Origin: a virus | Direction: 5' to 3' (one strand) | DNA length: 64,000 nt | Virus record (IMG/VR): IMGVR_UViG_3300037297_000066 | Coordinates: 372,001 to 436,000 of that record | Shown: positions 22,732-31,547 of the stretch, piece after piece | How the letters are laid out: each line of letters begins with the position of its first letter | Numbering within the stretch: the stretch's first letter is position 1 | Program-made: the position numbers and the translations under genes | The notes under the pieces: model-generated | Databases searched by the model: none | What the model was told of the DNA's origin: nothing | What the model saw: the letters and a program-made list of their open reading frames with translations, nothing else

Positions 22732-23880
22732 ATGAGGATGGCAACACTCAAGGCGACAAAGCTCCAAGCAGCTATACGCAAGGCAAAGAAGGTTGGTCTG
22801 GTTGAGGAGTTCGTAACCATTACGGGCTGCCCGATAACGCTGACCAACCTTCAGCCTGAGCAGTTTGAGCAGATCGTAGATGAATGCGAAGAACTGGAGG
22901 ATGTGGCCTACTACCACGCCTACCAGATCGGGCACATTTCTCGCAGTCTGGTTGAGGTCAACGGGATCGACCTAAGAGATGTTGACTTCGTAGAAGTTGA
23001 GGTCCAAGAGCCTGATGATTCGGGGCAGTTGGTACCCAAGACGGTCCAGATCGAGCGTCACGAATGGGTCAAGAAAGAGATCCTTTCGACATGGGGGAGA
23101 GAAGCCCTTGCTATAGCTTGGCGCAAGTTCATGGATGTCCTCCACAAGGCCGAGTTAGCGTCTAAGGAGGGGGTTACTTTCGACCTGGCGCAAGAAACTC
23201 CAGAGGAGAAGTATCGCCGTCTGTTGGACGAGGCCAGGGAAATTGAGGAGAACCTGCCTCCGGATCTGGTTCCACGCATTCTGGAGGAGAAAGGCTACCT
23301 GCTCAAGGCTTCTAAAGAGGAGTTGGAAGCCGCTGGAGAGAGGATAGATCGCCTAGCTCAGGAGCAAGAGGAGAGCTCCCCTTCTTCGGAACCTCCACCA
23401 CCCTCTCCTGAGCCTCCAGTACCCCCTCCAGTACCCCCTCCAGTGGCTTTGGCGTCTCCTACTCAGGGTTCCCCTCAGGAGGTTCCAAAACAGCCTCTAG
23501 ACGCTCCTGAGGGCCCTAGTCAGGACGTTAAGCAGAGAATGTCTAGTCGGACTCCTTTGAATCGCCAAGGAGTGCAGGCTCCGATACCGGTTCAGAGGCG
23601 TGTGGTTTCGGCTCAACAGTCAGTTCCGGTGCCCCCCAATATTGCAGCCGCTGCTATGAGTGCGTCGGACAAGGCGGAGATAGAGAGGAAGGCGTTAGAG
23701 GAGTTGGACCCTAGTTTAGCTCAGGCAGATCCTTCTCAGTCTGCCAAACGACCTTCTGCGGGGGAGATTGCGGAACTTCGAAAACAAGGGACTTTGGATG
23801 CTCGGGCTCTCGTAGGCATCACGGACACCCCTCCTCCTGCTGGGATAAACCCTAGGTACCGAAAGCCGCCTGGACTGTGA
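22732..23880 (+). CDS. Putative tail assembly chaperone, first gene, with Pro-rich segment
   Basis: 382 aa. Position directly between tube and tape measure is that of tail assembly chaperones (gpG-like). Residues ~1-70 include FVTITGCPITLTNLQPEQF and a helix (DECEELEDVAYYHAYQIGHI), followed by VEVEVQEPDDSGQ. Residues ~215-260 are a Pro/Ser-rich linker encoded partly by 12-bp tandem repeats. The C-terminus is disordered and rich in Pro, Ala and Gln. No slippery heptamer or long overlapping frame that would indicate the usual programmed frameshift is evident before the next gene. Start at ATG 22732 or at ATG 22738; both give nearly the same protein. Confidence 0.5.
   Translation: MRMATLKATKLQAAIRKAKKVGLVEEFVTITGCPITLTNLQPEQFEQIVDECEELEDVAYYHAYQIGHISRSLVEVNGIDLRDVDFVEVEVQEPDDSGQLVPKTVQIERHEWVKKEILSTWGREALAIAWRKFMDVLHKAELASKEGVTFDLAQETPEEKYRRLLDEAREIEENLPPDLVPRILEEKGYLLKASKEELEAAGERIDRLAQEQEESSPSSEPPPPSPEPPVPPPVPPPVALASPTQGSPQEVPKQPLDAPEGPSQDVKQRMSSRTPLNRQGVQAPIPVQRRVVSAQQSVPVPPNIAAAAMSASDKAEIERKALEELDPSLAQADPSQSAKRPSAGEIAELRKQGTLDARALVGITDTPPPAGINPRYRKPPGL
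23414..23445 (+). repeat. 12-bp tandem repeat in a Pro-rich coding segment
   Basis: CCTCCAGTACCC occurs twice in direct tandem (23414-23437), followed by a partial third copy (CCTCCAGTGGC). It encodes PPVPPPVPPPV in the chaperone-position protein. Such repeats can expand or contract by slippage without breaking the frame. Confidence 0.75.
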
Positions 23881-23884
23881 TCGT

Positions 23885-25141
23885 ATGAGCTACGAGGAAG
23901 ACCAGGCCAAACTCAAGCGAGAGTTGGAAGGGGCGCCCGAGGATCCGGATGACGCTTCTTTCATTCCTCCAGAGCCTGAGGTTAACCCGGAAGTATACAA
24001 GGATGTGGAGCCCTTGCTTTTTCGAGGGTTTCTATACCAAGCAGCAGAGATCAATGGGGTCCCTTTCGTTTTCAAGTCTCTCAACCAGCATGAGTTCGAT
24101 GCTTTGAATTTAGGGGGAGTTCCCTCTGGTAACCACAAGCTGGTTCAGAGGTACTACGACCGGTTTCTTTCTTACGGGGTCTTCAAGATCGATGACCAGA
24201 ATGTGCTGGTAGATCGGGAAGAGAGTCTGCCTGAACTGGTTGACTTCTTTAAGAGCCTTTCGGGCGAGGCCAAGCAAAAGGTAGTGCGTTACCTGAGTGA
24301 ATTGAATCGTAGGGCCAGTCGAGCTGTCTTGTTGTCTGAGGTCTTTGCTATGGAAAGCACCTCCAGGCATCGATGGTCTCAGTATCAGGGGATGGATCTA
24401 ACTTCTCCAGCCGTCACGGGGATTCGAGGCACTGAGTACCTGGGACTCAACTGGGGACAGTTGGCTTGGCGGGCGTTCAACTACTTCGAGGACATGAAGG
24501 TCCAAATGGAGGTGGACTGGGAAAACACGAAATTCGTAGCCAGCTCAATGGCCGGGAAGGGCATGAACAAGATTCACTCCCAGGATAAGACTCGGCGCAA
24601 GAGCGAAATGATGGAGAGGCGCGAACGAAAGGACAAGATCCTTCGTTTGGCCGTCTTAGGTGAGCCATTTGAGGATAGCAAGAAGGATAGCGCTCAACTC
24701 AAGGTAGCTCGAACGGTCGAAGAGTTGACGGACCAATTGGAAAGAGATCTTAAGGGTGAGAAAGACTGGCACGACATGGTGATTGCTGACCATGAACGGC
24801 GACTCAAAGAAGAGTACGAGGCCAAGTCCCAACGTCTGAAGGATCTGGCAGCTGCTCATCTGGCTGAGTATGGGGAGAGCCGACTAGCAGGCTCTACGGA
24901 TCGTCAAGGGTTGTCTAAGGCCCAAGTGGAAGAACGTGTTCAGCGACGACGTCAACTCATGGCTCAGCGATTGGCTCAGGGAATCGTCTACCCGGAGCTT
25001 CAAGACCCTAAGATGGCCAACCACATTGAGAAGTGGCAGAGCGCTGTTCCTCTGATTAGGACCAGTCGGGATCCGAGCACTGCTACTCCTGCTGTTACCC
25101 GTTCTCGTCCTGTGTCTCAGCCCTTCAACCTTAAGAGGTAG
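23885..25141 (+). CDS. Second chaperone-position protein upstream of the tape measure
   Basis: 418 aa. An acidic N-terminus is followed by a globular domain (~40-190) with LLFRGFLYQAAEINGVPFVF, FKSLNQHEFDALN and TEYLGLNWGQLAWRAFNYFE. The C-terminal half is highly charged and helical (MMERRERKDKILRLA; WHDMVIADHERRLKEEYEAKS), probably an extended coil. In myoviruses, proteins in this location chaperone the tape measure and tube during assembly, so I infer that role. ATG lies four bases after the stop of the preceding gene; its stop nearly touches the tape measure start. Confidence 0.5.
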   Translation: MSYEEDQAKLKRELEGAPEDPDDASFIPPEPEVNPEVYKDVEPLLFRGFLYQAAEINGVPFVFKSLNQHEFDALNLGGVPSGNHKLVQRYYDRFLSYGVFKIDDQNVLVDREESLPELVDFFKSLSGEAKQKVVRYLSELNRRASRAVLLSEVFAMESTSRHRWSQYQGMDLTSPAVTGIRGTEYLGLNWGQLAWRAFNYFEDMKVQMEVDWENTKFVASSMAGKGMNKIHSQDKTRRKSEMMERRERKDKILRLAVLGEPFEDSKKDSAQLKVARTVEELTDQLERDLKGEKDWHDMVIADHERRLKEEYEAKSQRLKDLAAAHLAEYGESRLAGSTDRQGLSKAQVEERVQRRRQLMAQRLAQGIVYPELQDPKMANHIEKWQSAVPLIRTSRDPSTATPAVTRSRPVSQPFNLKR

Positions 25142-25143
25142 TT

Positions 25144-28100
25144 GTGCCTACTCCTGAAGAAGTCCTGACTATTGGGTTGGACCTGGATATTACAGGGGCT
25201 CTCAAGGATCTGGCAGCCTTTCAACGGAAGATGTCTGCTCAGATGGGGGCGGTGACGGATACCGTAGACAAGCTGAGCAAGGCCAACGAAAGGATGGCTA
25301 AGAAGGCTGCCAAAGGGACCAGAGAGTGGGAAGAGTCCGTCGAAGATCTAGAAGAGTCAGTGGACAAGCTGGAGAAGGTACTGGCGAATCTGGAGCGTCG
25401 AGCCAAGAAGGCTAGTGGAGAAGAGAAAAGACGTCTTGAGCAAGAGATCGCTACTCTTCGACGGGTAGCAGAAGAGAAAAAGAAGGGAGAGAAGAAGGAG
25501 AAGGGAAAGAGAGGGGTAGGGGAGGCTGAAGCAGCTGCGAAAGGTGCTGTAGCTGGAGCTCTTGCTGGCTTGGCTGGTAGAGAGGCTAAGGACATTGGGA
25601 GGGATATCTTTGGAGGTATGAGAGGGGGCATGCAGTCCTTGTTCCAGAAGGACCTAAAGGGCTCTATCGCTGGAGGGGGAAAGCTTCTTAGCGGCATCAT
25701 GGAGGGAACCTTCAAGGTTGGTGGTGGGCTCTTCAAGCGAGGTGGGAAAGTATTTGGAGACCAGGCCGGAAGTTTCCTGATGCGCAAGTCTCAGCAGCAG
25801 ATGGCTAAGGGAGGGATGAAGGGCAAGATGGCGGGGGGTGGCCTGGCGGGCGTAGGAGCCGCCTTGAAGGGATTGGGGGGCATGTTCAAGGCAGTGGGTC
25901 CCCTTCTCAACACTCTTAGCAAGATCGGACCCTTGGTGGGAATGCTGTCTTCAGCCTTAATGGGGGTAGTTCAGCTTCTCATAGATCTAGATTCTAGGGC
26001 CAAAGACTTCAATCGATCTATCCTCCAGACGGCAGGCAATGCTGAGTTTCTGGCCAACAACTTCTACGATTCGGAGTTGGCTGCCGGGGATATGGAAGAT
26101 ACCCTGAAAGGGGTGAGAGACGCTGCCTACAGTCTCAAGAACATTGACTGGGGGATCACTGCGGACGAGCACAAGGCGGTCTACAACACTCTCAACCAAG
26201 AGGGTGTAGCCTTTGCTGATGTCTCCAAGTGGGCTAAAGCTTCCAAGAGATCGGTTGAGGACTTTTCGTTCGAGTTGGTGAAAGTGAGCGTGGGGATTTC
26301 TAGGAATCTCGGCGTACCTCTTCAAGAGATCAACCAAATGCAGGCCGAGATGATAACGGAGCTAGGTTCTAGTTTGGATGAGACCAAGCTGGCCTTTGCT
26401 CAAATGACTCGGGCAGCTACAGAGTCGGGGATTGCTGGCAACAAGTTTTTCGCCATGATTCGGGGTGTGAGTCAGGACTTGGCTCTGTACAACACTCGAA
26501 TGGGATCGGCTTCGAAGCTTCTCAAGGAAGTGGGTAAAGCCATGAATCCTCGGGCAGCTCAACAATTCATGCAGTTTGCCATGCAGGGGCTAAAGTCGAT
26601 GGATCAGGACGCTCGTATGCGTCTCAATCTGCTGACCGGAGGCAAGGGCAAAGGCATCGTCACGAAGGATTTGGAACGTAAGGGCAAGCTTCTGGTTAGA
26701 GACATTCGAGAGTCTTTCGTTCAGGGTTCTGAGGCTCTAGCGGCTTCTTGGAGTGAGGACAAGATTCAGGAGGCTTTGTCCAAAGGAGGGATCGAACGGG
26801 CCCAGCTGCTTCGTGATGTAGGGAAGATGCGTGGCGGAGGTGCTCTGGTAGGGGCAGCTGAAGAGATGAAGATCGATAGGTCTGCCGTCAAGAAAGGGGA
26901 GTACGGGGTGGCGGCTGCTATGCGAAACCTTTCTGCAGGGGGCAGCTTGGAGATGATGAGGGCGGGCATCATGAAGTTCAGTGGGGCCAAATCTCTTTCT
27001 GAGGGCATCGGAAGCATCGGTCAGGACAAGATGGCTCAGATGCTAGGCATCTCTGAAGAGCAGGTGCGGGGAATGGCCAAGCTGGAAGGCCACTTGATGC
27101 GACAGAGAGAGTTGCTCAAAGCAGACTTAGAGTCGTCAGATGAGAAGGTAAGAGAAGATGCCAAGCAGAGGCTTGAGGCAGCGGGGATAACCGAGGAGCA
27201 GCTCAAGAGCAACCAGGTGGGTATGGGTGCTCTTATGGAAACGCTGTCTGATAAGGATCGGAAGCAGGCTGAGGAAGACTCTGAAACTCAACTAGATGTA
27301 TCGAAGCGGCAAGCAGACATGCAGACGAGCATGCTTCAGAAGTTCGAGATACTCGTCAACTTCCTCATGAACCAGCTCTACAACGTACTCCTGGACATCT
27401 GGGAAGCCGTTGAATCTATCATGGATCCATTGGGTTCAGAGAAGGAGAAACGTAAGGCTAAGCGAGCTATTCTGGAGACCAAAGACCCTGAGATGATCAA
27501 GGCCATGCGAGACATGGGGGAGAATCTGGATGCCTACGCTTTGAGAGGAAAGGCTTCAGATGTGTATGGCAAGGCTTTGACGGAGAAGGTTCAAACAGAT
27601 GAGGGTCGAGCGCAGGTATTGAAGGTTGCCCAGGAGCAGTTGACTCACGAAGACATCATGGCTGCCGGAGCAATGGGAGGTGTCTCCAAGGCCAAGATGG
27701 ATAAGCTGAGGTCCAAGCTGTACAAGAAGGTAACAGCAACAGAGGCAGGTATGGCTCCTGCTGTTTCTGTTGGGGGCCCAGGCACTATGGCCCCTGCAAT
27801 GGCAATGGCAGGGGCTACCAAAGTTACGGTACCTATCGAAGGGGTGGACTTTGGTCAGGCTATGCGAGATGCTGGTTTCAGTCCCGATGAGATTTCCCAT
27901 CTCTTGGAAAAGGGAATCTGGGCTGCCGCTCCTTCTCGGGCAGTTTCTTTTGCTACCAGAGTAGGCAAGCCTGAGGCCAAGAAAGAAGCCAAGGTACAAG
28001 CTGAAGAGCAGGCCAAGGTCCAGCAGCCTTCCGCTCAGCAGCAGGCTTCGGCAAAGACGGCTGCCCCTCCAGGCCAACCTGCTGCGGCAGCGTCCGGCGT

Positions 28101-28845
28101 AGGTACTCTTGGCCAGGATGAGATGGCTCGTAGGTTAGGTGGGGGGATGAGAGGTTCTTTGGCTGCCGCTGTGGAGGCTGCCAGGGCGAAGATTCGACCC
28201 GGTGGGTCTGGGGGTACTCTGGAAGGCAAGGCTGAGGAGGTACCCGCTACGGCTAAGGGTCAAGGTCAGCTGCATGAAGACATGAGCCGGATGGAGAAAC
28301 GTCTCTCTACAAAGGGCATCCGGTACGACAAGTCCTTCCTGACCGGAGACTATGGTTCTGAGATCGAGAAGAGAGTTCTCGATGCGATGCGTGTGGCCCT
28401 CGTGGAATTCGCTATCTACAAGGACGCTGACAAGGAAGCCTTGGTTAGGTCTCTAGGAAAGGCTGATCCTAAGACCTTCGGAAAGGACCTTCTACAAGCA
28501 GCCCAGACAACCAAGAATCCTGCTGATTTCGCTAAATCTCTCACTACGGGAACTATGGGGGAGGGTACGCCTACACAGACCGGGGGGTATGTTGTGGGAC
28601 GGAACCCGGATGGCACAGCCCGTGTTCTTCGTCCACCGGCGGGCGAGTCTCCGGCCTTCGTGGGTCCTGGGGAAAGCATCATGTCCCGAGGGGCGATGGC
28701 AGCCATGGCTGGAGGGGGTCGAGGTGGGTTGCCTCCTATTCAGGTCAGCGTCAATGGTGTAGGAGGTCGGGAACTAGCTCGGATCATCGAAGCCAAGGTG
28801 GCTGATGGTGTGTACGAGTACAAGCGCAGGGAAGGGTTCTCTTGA
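25144..28845 (+). CDS. Tape measure protein
   Basis: 1233 aa from GTG at 25144, two bases after the upstream stop. It has the features of tape measure proteins. The N-terminal half begins with a long coiled coil (~20-135, e.g. VEDLEESVDKLEKVLANLER). A Gly/Ala/Lys-rich region (~140-245) and a strongly hydrophobic segment (~245-283, PLLNTLSKIGPLVGMLSSAL) follow. Extended helical stretches come next, and an Ala/Gln/Pro-rich linker lies near 960-1010. The C-terminus ends with a Gly-rich loop (AMAAMAGGGRGGLPP) and IQVSVNGVGGRELARIIEAK, a common tape measure ending. Using about 0.15 nm per residue (a general rule), the tail would be roughly 185 nm. Located after tube and chaperone-position genes, as expected. 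Confidence 0.88.
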   Translation: MPTPEEVLTIGLDLDITGALKDLAAFQRKMSAQMGAVTDTVDKLSKANERMAKKAAKGTREWEESVEDLEESVDKLEKVLANLERRAKKASGEEKRRLEQEIATLRRVAEEKKKGEKKEKGKRGVGEAEAAAKGAVAGALAGLAGREAKDIGRDIFGGMRGGMQSLFQKDLKGSIAGGGKLLSGIMEGTFKVGGGLFKRGGKVFGDQAGSFLMRKSQQQMAKGGMKGKMAGGGLAGVGAALKGLGGMFKAVGPLLNTLSKIGPLVGMLSSALMGVVQLLIDLDSRAKDFNRSILQTAGNAEFLANNFYDSELAAGDMEDTLKGVRDAAYSLKNIDWGITADEHKAVYNTLNQEGVAFADVSKWAKASKRSVEDFSFELVKVSVGISRNLGVPLQEINQMQAEMITELGSSLDETKLAFAQMTRAATESGIAGNKFFAMIRGVSQDLALYNTRMGSASKLLKEVGKAMNPRAAQQFMQFAMQGLKSMDQDARMRLNLLTGGKGKGIVTKDLERKGKLLVRDIRESFVQGSEALAASWSEDKIQEALSKGGIERAQLLRDVGKMRGGGALVGAAEEMKIDRSAVKKGEYGVAAAMRNLSAGGSLEMMRAGIMKFSGAKSLSEGIGSIGQDKMAQMLGISEEQVRGMAKLEGHLMRQRELLKADLESSDEKVREDAKQRLEAAGITEEQLKSNQVGMGALMETLSDKDRKQAEEDSETQLDVSKRQADMQTSMLQKFEILVNFLMNQLYNVLLDIWEAVESIMDPLGSEKEKRKAKRAILETKDPEMIKAMRDMGENLDAYALRGKASDVYGKALTEKVQTDEGRAQVLKVAQEQLTHEDIMAAGAMGGVSKAKMDKLRSKLYKKVTATEAGMAPAVSVGGPGTMAPAMAMAGATKVTVPIEGVDFGQAMRDAGFSPDEISHLLEKGIWAAAPSRAVSFATRVGKPEAKKEAKVQAEEQAKVQQPSAQQQASAKTAAPPGQPAAAASGVGTLGQDEMARRLGGGMRGSLAAAVEAARAKIRPGGSGGTLEGKAEEVPATAKGQGQLHEDMSRMEKRLSTKGIRYDKSFLTGDYGSEIEKRVLDAMRVALVEFAIYKDADKEALVRSLGKADPKTFGKDLLQAAQTTKNPADFAKSLTTGTMGEGTPTQTGGYVVGRNPDGTARVLRPPAGESPAFVGPGESIMSRGAMAAMAGGGRGGLPPIQVSVNGVGGRELARIIEAKVADGVYEYKRREGFS

Positions 28846-28848
28846 TAG

Positions 28849-29574
28849 ATGGTTCGCATTCCGTCTCCCAACGATATGACTCCCTTCGCTCCGGCGGGCG
28901 GAGAAGTTCCGTCTGCGGATACGGGATACGTACACCCTGCTGAAATCCGTCGGGGACTCATCCCGATGGCTTTCCAAATCACGAGTCCCTTTGACCGGAG
29001 ACGAGTACTGCTCCCTCATGCGTTGGTGCTTCATGTCAACCCTTTGAGCATTCAAGAGTCCTATGTTCAAAAGGTAGAGCGCTTTCAGACCCGAGGTGGT
29101 TGGCAAGAGCAACATTGGGGTTCGGATTTGTCCGAGATCAGTGCTGACTCTACCACCGGGGCTTTCATGAACATCTACACGGGGCTCACCTCAGTGCTTC
29201 GGCAGCGGACGATAGCTTGGGACCGGTATCGAGATCTTGTAGAGCTGTTCTACAACAACGGCAGTGTTTACGATCCTTTCGGCAACATTGTGCTGCAGGG
29301 AGGGGTGATGCTCATCTACGATCGGGGGACCTACATGGGAACCTTCCGGTCCTTAGAGACTCAAGAAACAGATGACGCGCCTTTTTCCTTCAAGGTCAAT
29401 TGGAGCTTCAAGGTAGAGGAGACTATCTTGCTTGTTCCCTCTACCATGAGGAGCCCTAACATCCGACTTCCGACGTTTCAGAATCAGAACACTTTACCTG
29501 CTTCGAACGGCTCAACGGTCACCGGGTCCGCCCGAGCATTGACGGCTGAGGAAGCCAATGAATTTGGAGTGTGA
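28849..29574 (+). CDS. Baseplate hub/tail adaptor protein (distal tail type)
   Basis: 241 aa. Core at ~58-190: LHVNPLSIQESYVQKVERFQ, GGWQEQHWG, TGAFMNIYTGL, a helix with LVELFYNNG, then VMLIYDRGTYMGTFRS and APFSFKVNWSFKVEETI. The same core, in the same order, occurs at the C-terminus of the next protein, so the two are paralogues. First gene after the tape measure, where tube-initiator or hub-adaptor proteins lie (T4 gp48/gp54 or distal tail type). This role is inferred from position and fold style. Its stop overlaps the next start (GTGA). Confidence 0.6.
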   Translation: MVRIPSPNDMTPFAPAGGEVPSADTGYVHPAEIRRGLIPMAFQITSPFDRRRVLLPHALVLHVNPLSIQESYVQKVERFQTRGGWQEQHWGSDLSEISADSTTGAFMNIYTGLTSVLRQRTIAWDRYRDLVELFYNNGSVYDPFGNIVLQGGVMLIYDRGTYMGTFRSLETQETDDAPFSFKVNWSFKVEETILLVPSTMRSPNIRLPTFQNQNTLPASNGSTVTGSARALTAEEANEFGV

Positions 29575-31544
29575 GGATGGCAACAAACGTACCAGATCCT
29601 TCTCCAGTTCAAGGAGATGTTGACCCCCAAGCTAGCAACAACGGAGCTACGGAGAGTCGTTCTCCGGTGTCTTCCAACGAACGTTTGTTGCGACAGATCG
29701 AAGCTAGTGCTGACTTCTACGACCCTCGAAAGTACGAATCTCTTCTAACCTACTACAACGATCTCGACCTCCAACCTGAGGGAGGACTCTCTATGGACTA
29801 CATCGGGTTGACGGCTTCCAAGCCTAACCCGAAAATGTTCGTGGTAGGTATACTTCCTCCGACAATGAACATCACGGGGAGGTTGCTTGACAGGTCCTCC
29901 AGTGCTGCTGCCATCACCGACCCTCTTCCGGTGAGAGCTTACGATCAGGGCAACCCTCGCCTGGTTTTGCAAGATGGTCAGTTGGTAGAAGACACGTCTG
30001 GAGATGCCACTGCTGGAGGAGGTAGTGATACTGAAGGTTCTCAAAAGTGGGGAGCTAACGCTAGAAACCTTCCTCGGTACTTCTGGGTTGAGTGGGTTAC
30101 CATGTGTAGGGACAGGTTGGGAATCGATCCTGTCGAGTTAGCGGCTGTCTGCTACAACGAAAGTGGGTTCAACCCTGGAGCTGTCAATTCTGGTTCCAAT
30201 GCCAAAGGCTTGTTTCAGTTCATGCCTGGGGTTGCTGATGACTACATGACAGACGAGCAGTTCGAGGATTTTGAAAACCTCTCTGCTAGCGAACAACTTC
30301 CTTACTTTGAGCAGTTCTTGGCGAAAGGGAAGTATCTTTGGAGGGGGCGTAAGCCTGGAGCTAGTGGGGCCGGCTCTCAGAGAGTTGGGGCCTATCAACA
30401 TGTGTTTGGTGGGCAGCAGGGCCTGAACATGTACGGGGAGTGGTACATTAGTGCTGAAGCCCAACAGAGGAATTTGGCAGCCGTTCAGGCTAAGGTTGAC
30501 CAACTAGAAGCTCAAGCAGCGGCAGCAACAGACCCTGCAGATCGTGACCATTATCTGGCCGAAGCTATTCGAACTCGCAGGTTGTTGCAGAAAGGTTATC
30601 CCGGGGGTCGCCAAGGTTGGCTGAATGATCGGGCGTATCGCCAGAACCGAGGGTTTGACAAGAATGGTGACGGAGCCATTACCTCTAGCGATATCTGGGC
30701 ATCCATCGCCAGCAAGCCTCCTATGTGGATTCAACAGATCATCCGTGAGGTAGAAGCTTCTGGGGAAAAGGCTGAGTACGAAGGTTCCTTGGGAACTCAG
30801 TTGCGTCCCATGTGGGTGGAGGATGGGAGCCCTGAAGCTGACTTGGTGAGGAAGCTACTTAGCCAGGTAGGGCAAACGGGGTACAACGCTACTCCGAACG
30901 GTATCAAGTTCTTGGAAAAACAGAAGGCCATGATTGCCCAGGCTCAGATGAAGCTGGACAACATGCGCAACACGCCCCCTCTCAAGATGCGGGTCAATCC
31001 GGCCAGCTTCACAGTCAAAGGGGAGAAGATCGTTTCGGACGGCAATTGGAGCCGCAACGGACCTATCATCGAGCATTGGGGAGACGCCCAGGACAAGATC
31101 TCGGGATCTGGGAAAGTGGCTGGCTTCTACTCCATGTACCGTAACGATGCTCGAATGCCCGGGTTGACCCGGACTGCCAAATTCTTCTCCGAATCCTTTC
31201 AGAACTTCTTGTCTCTGTTCCTGATCTACCGGAACAACGGCGGCCTTTTCCTGCAAGACCAGCAAGGAGAGGACGTTCGGCAGAACTTGTCGGTAGTAGG
31301 CACAATCTACATCTACTATGACAACACTTTGTACCTAGGGAGCTTTGACAACTTCAACATCACTGAGGATGCCACCGCTCCCCACACCTTGGAGTACAGT
31401 TTTGAGTTCACAGTGAGAGCGGCGTTCTTGCTTGATCGTCCCAATGAACAAAGCTTCACGTACGGAGCTCCTAATCTGTTTCCTTCTGAAAAAGCCCCCC
31501 TTCTTCAAGCCACGTCAGGCTCTGGAGTTCTAGGGGGTCGGTAA
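29571..31544 (+). CDS. Baseplate hub protein with embedded lytic transglycosylase-like domain
   Basis: 657 aa. Residues ~80-125 start a hub domain (MFVVGILPPTMNITG). Residues ~160-390 form a lysozyme-like insertion with VCYNESGFNPGAVNSG then AKGLFQFMP, the SLT/transglycosylase signature, E197 being the likely catalytic acid. An EF-hand-type loop DKNGDGAITSSD (363-374; D363, N365, D367, T371, D374) suggests calcium binding. The C-terminal ~473-640 repeats the core of the preceding protein (NPASFTVKG, IIEHWGDAQDKISGSG, IYIYYDNTLYLGSFDNF). It probably cuts peptidoglycan locally during infection. Start is GTG 29571 or ATG 29577; neither has an ideal Shine-Dalgarno spacing. Confidence 0.8.
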   Translation: MRMATNVPDPSPVQGDVDPQASNNGATESRSPVSSNERLLRQIEASADFYDPRKYESLLTYYNDLDLQPEGGLSMDYIGLTASKPNPKMFVVGILPPTMNITGRLLDRSSSAAAITDPLPVRAYDQGNPRLVLQDGQLVEDTSGDATAGGGSDTEGSQKWGANARNLPRYFWVEWVTMCRDRLGIDPVELAAVCYNESGFNPGAVNSGSNAKGLFQFMPGVADDYMTDEQFEDFENLSASEQLPYFEQFLAKGKYLWRGRKPGASGAGSQRVGAYQHVFGGQQGLNMYGEWYISAEAQQRNLAAVQAKVDQLEAQAAAATDPADRDHYLAEAIRTRRLLQKGYPGGRQGWLNDRAYRQNRGFDKNGDGAITSSDIWASIASKPPMWIQQIIREVEASGEKAEYEGSLGTQLRPMWVEDGSPEADLVRKLLSQVGQTGYNATPNGIKFLEKQKAMIAQAQMKLDNMRNTPPLKMRVNPASFTVKGEKIVSDGNWSRNGPIIEHWGDAQDKISGSGKVAGFYSMYRNDARMPGLTRTAKFFSESFQNFLSLFLIYRNNGGLFLQDQQGEDVRQNLSVVGTIYIYYDNTLYLGSFDNFNITEDATAPHTLEYSFEFTVRAAFLLDRPNEQSFTYGAPNLFPSEKAPLLQATSGSGVLGGR

Positions 31545-31547
31545 GCA

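Noticed and set aside
23820-23884. Programmed frameshift joining the two chaperone-position genes
   Set aside because: The +1 frame has a TAA within a few codons upstream of the stop, and no X-XXY-YYZ slippery heptamer was seen; the second gene has its own ATG.
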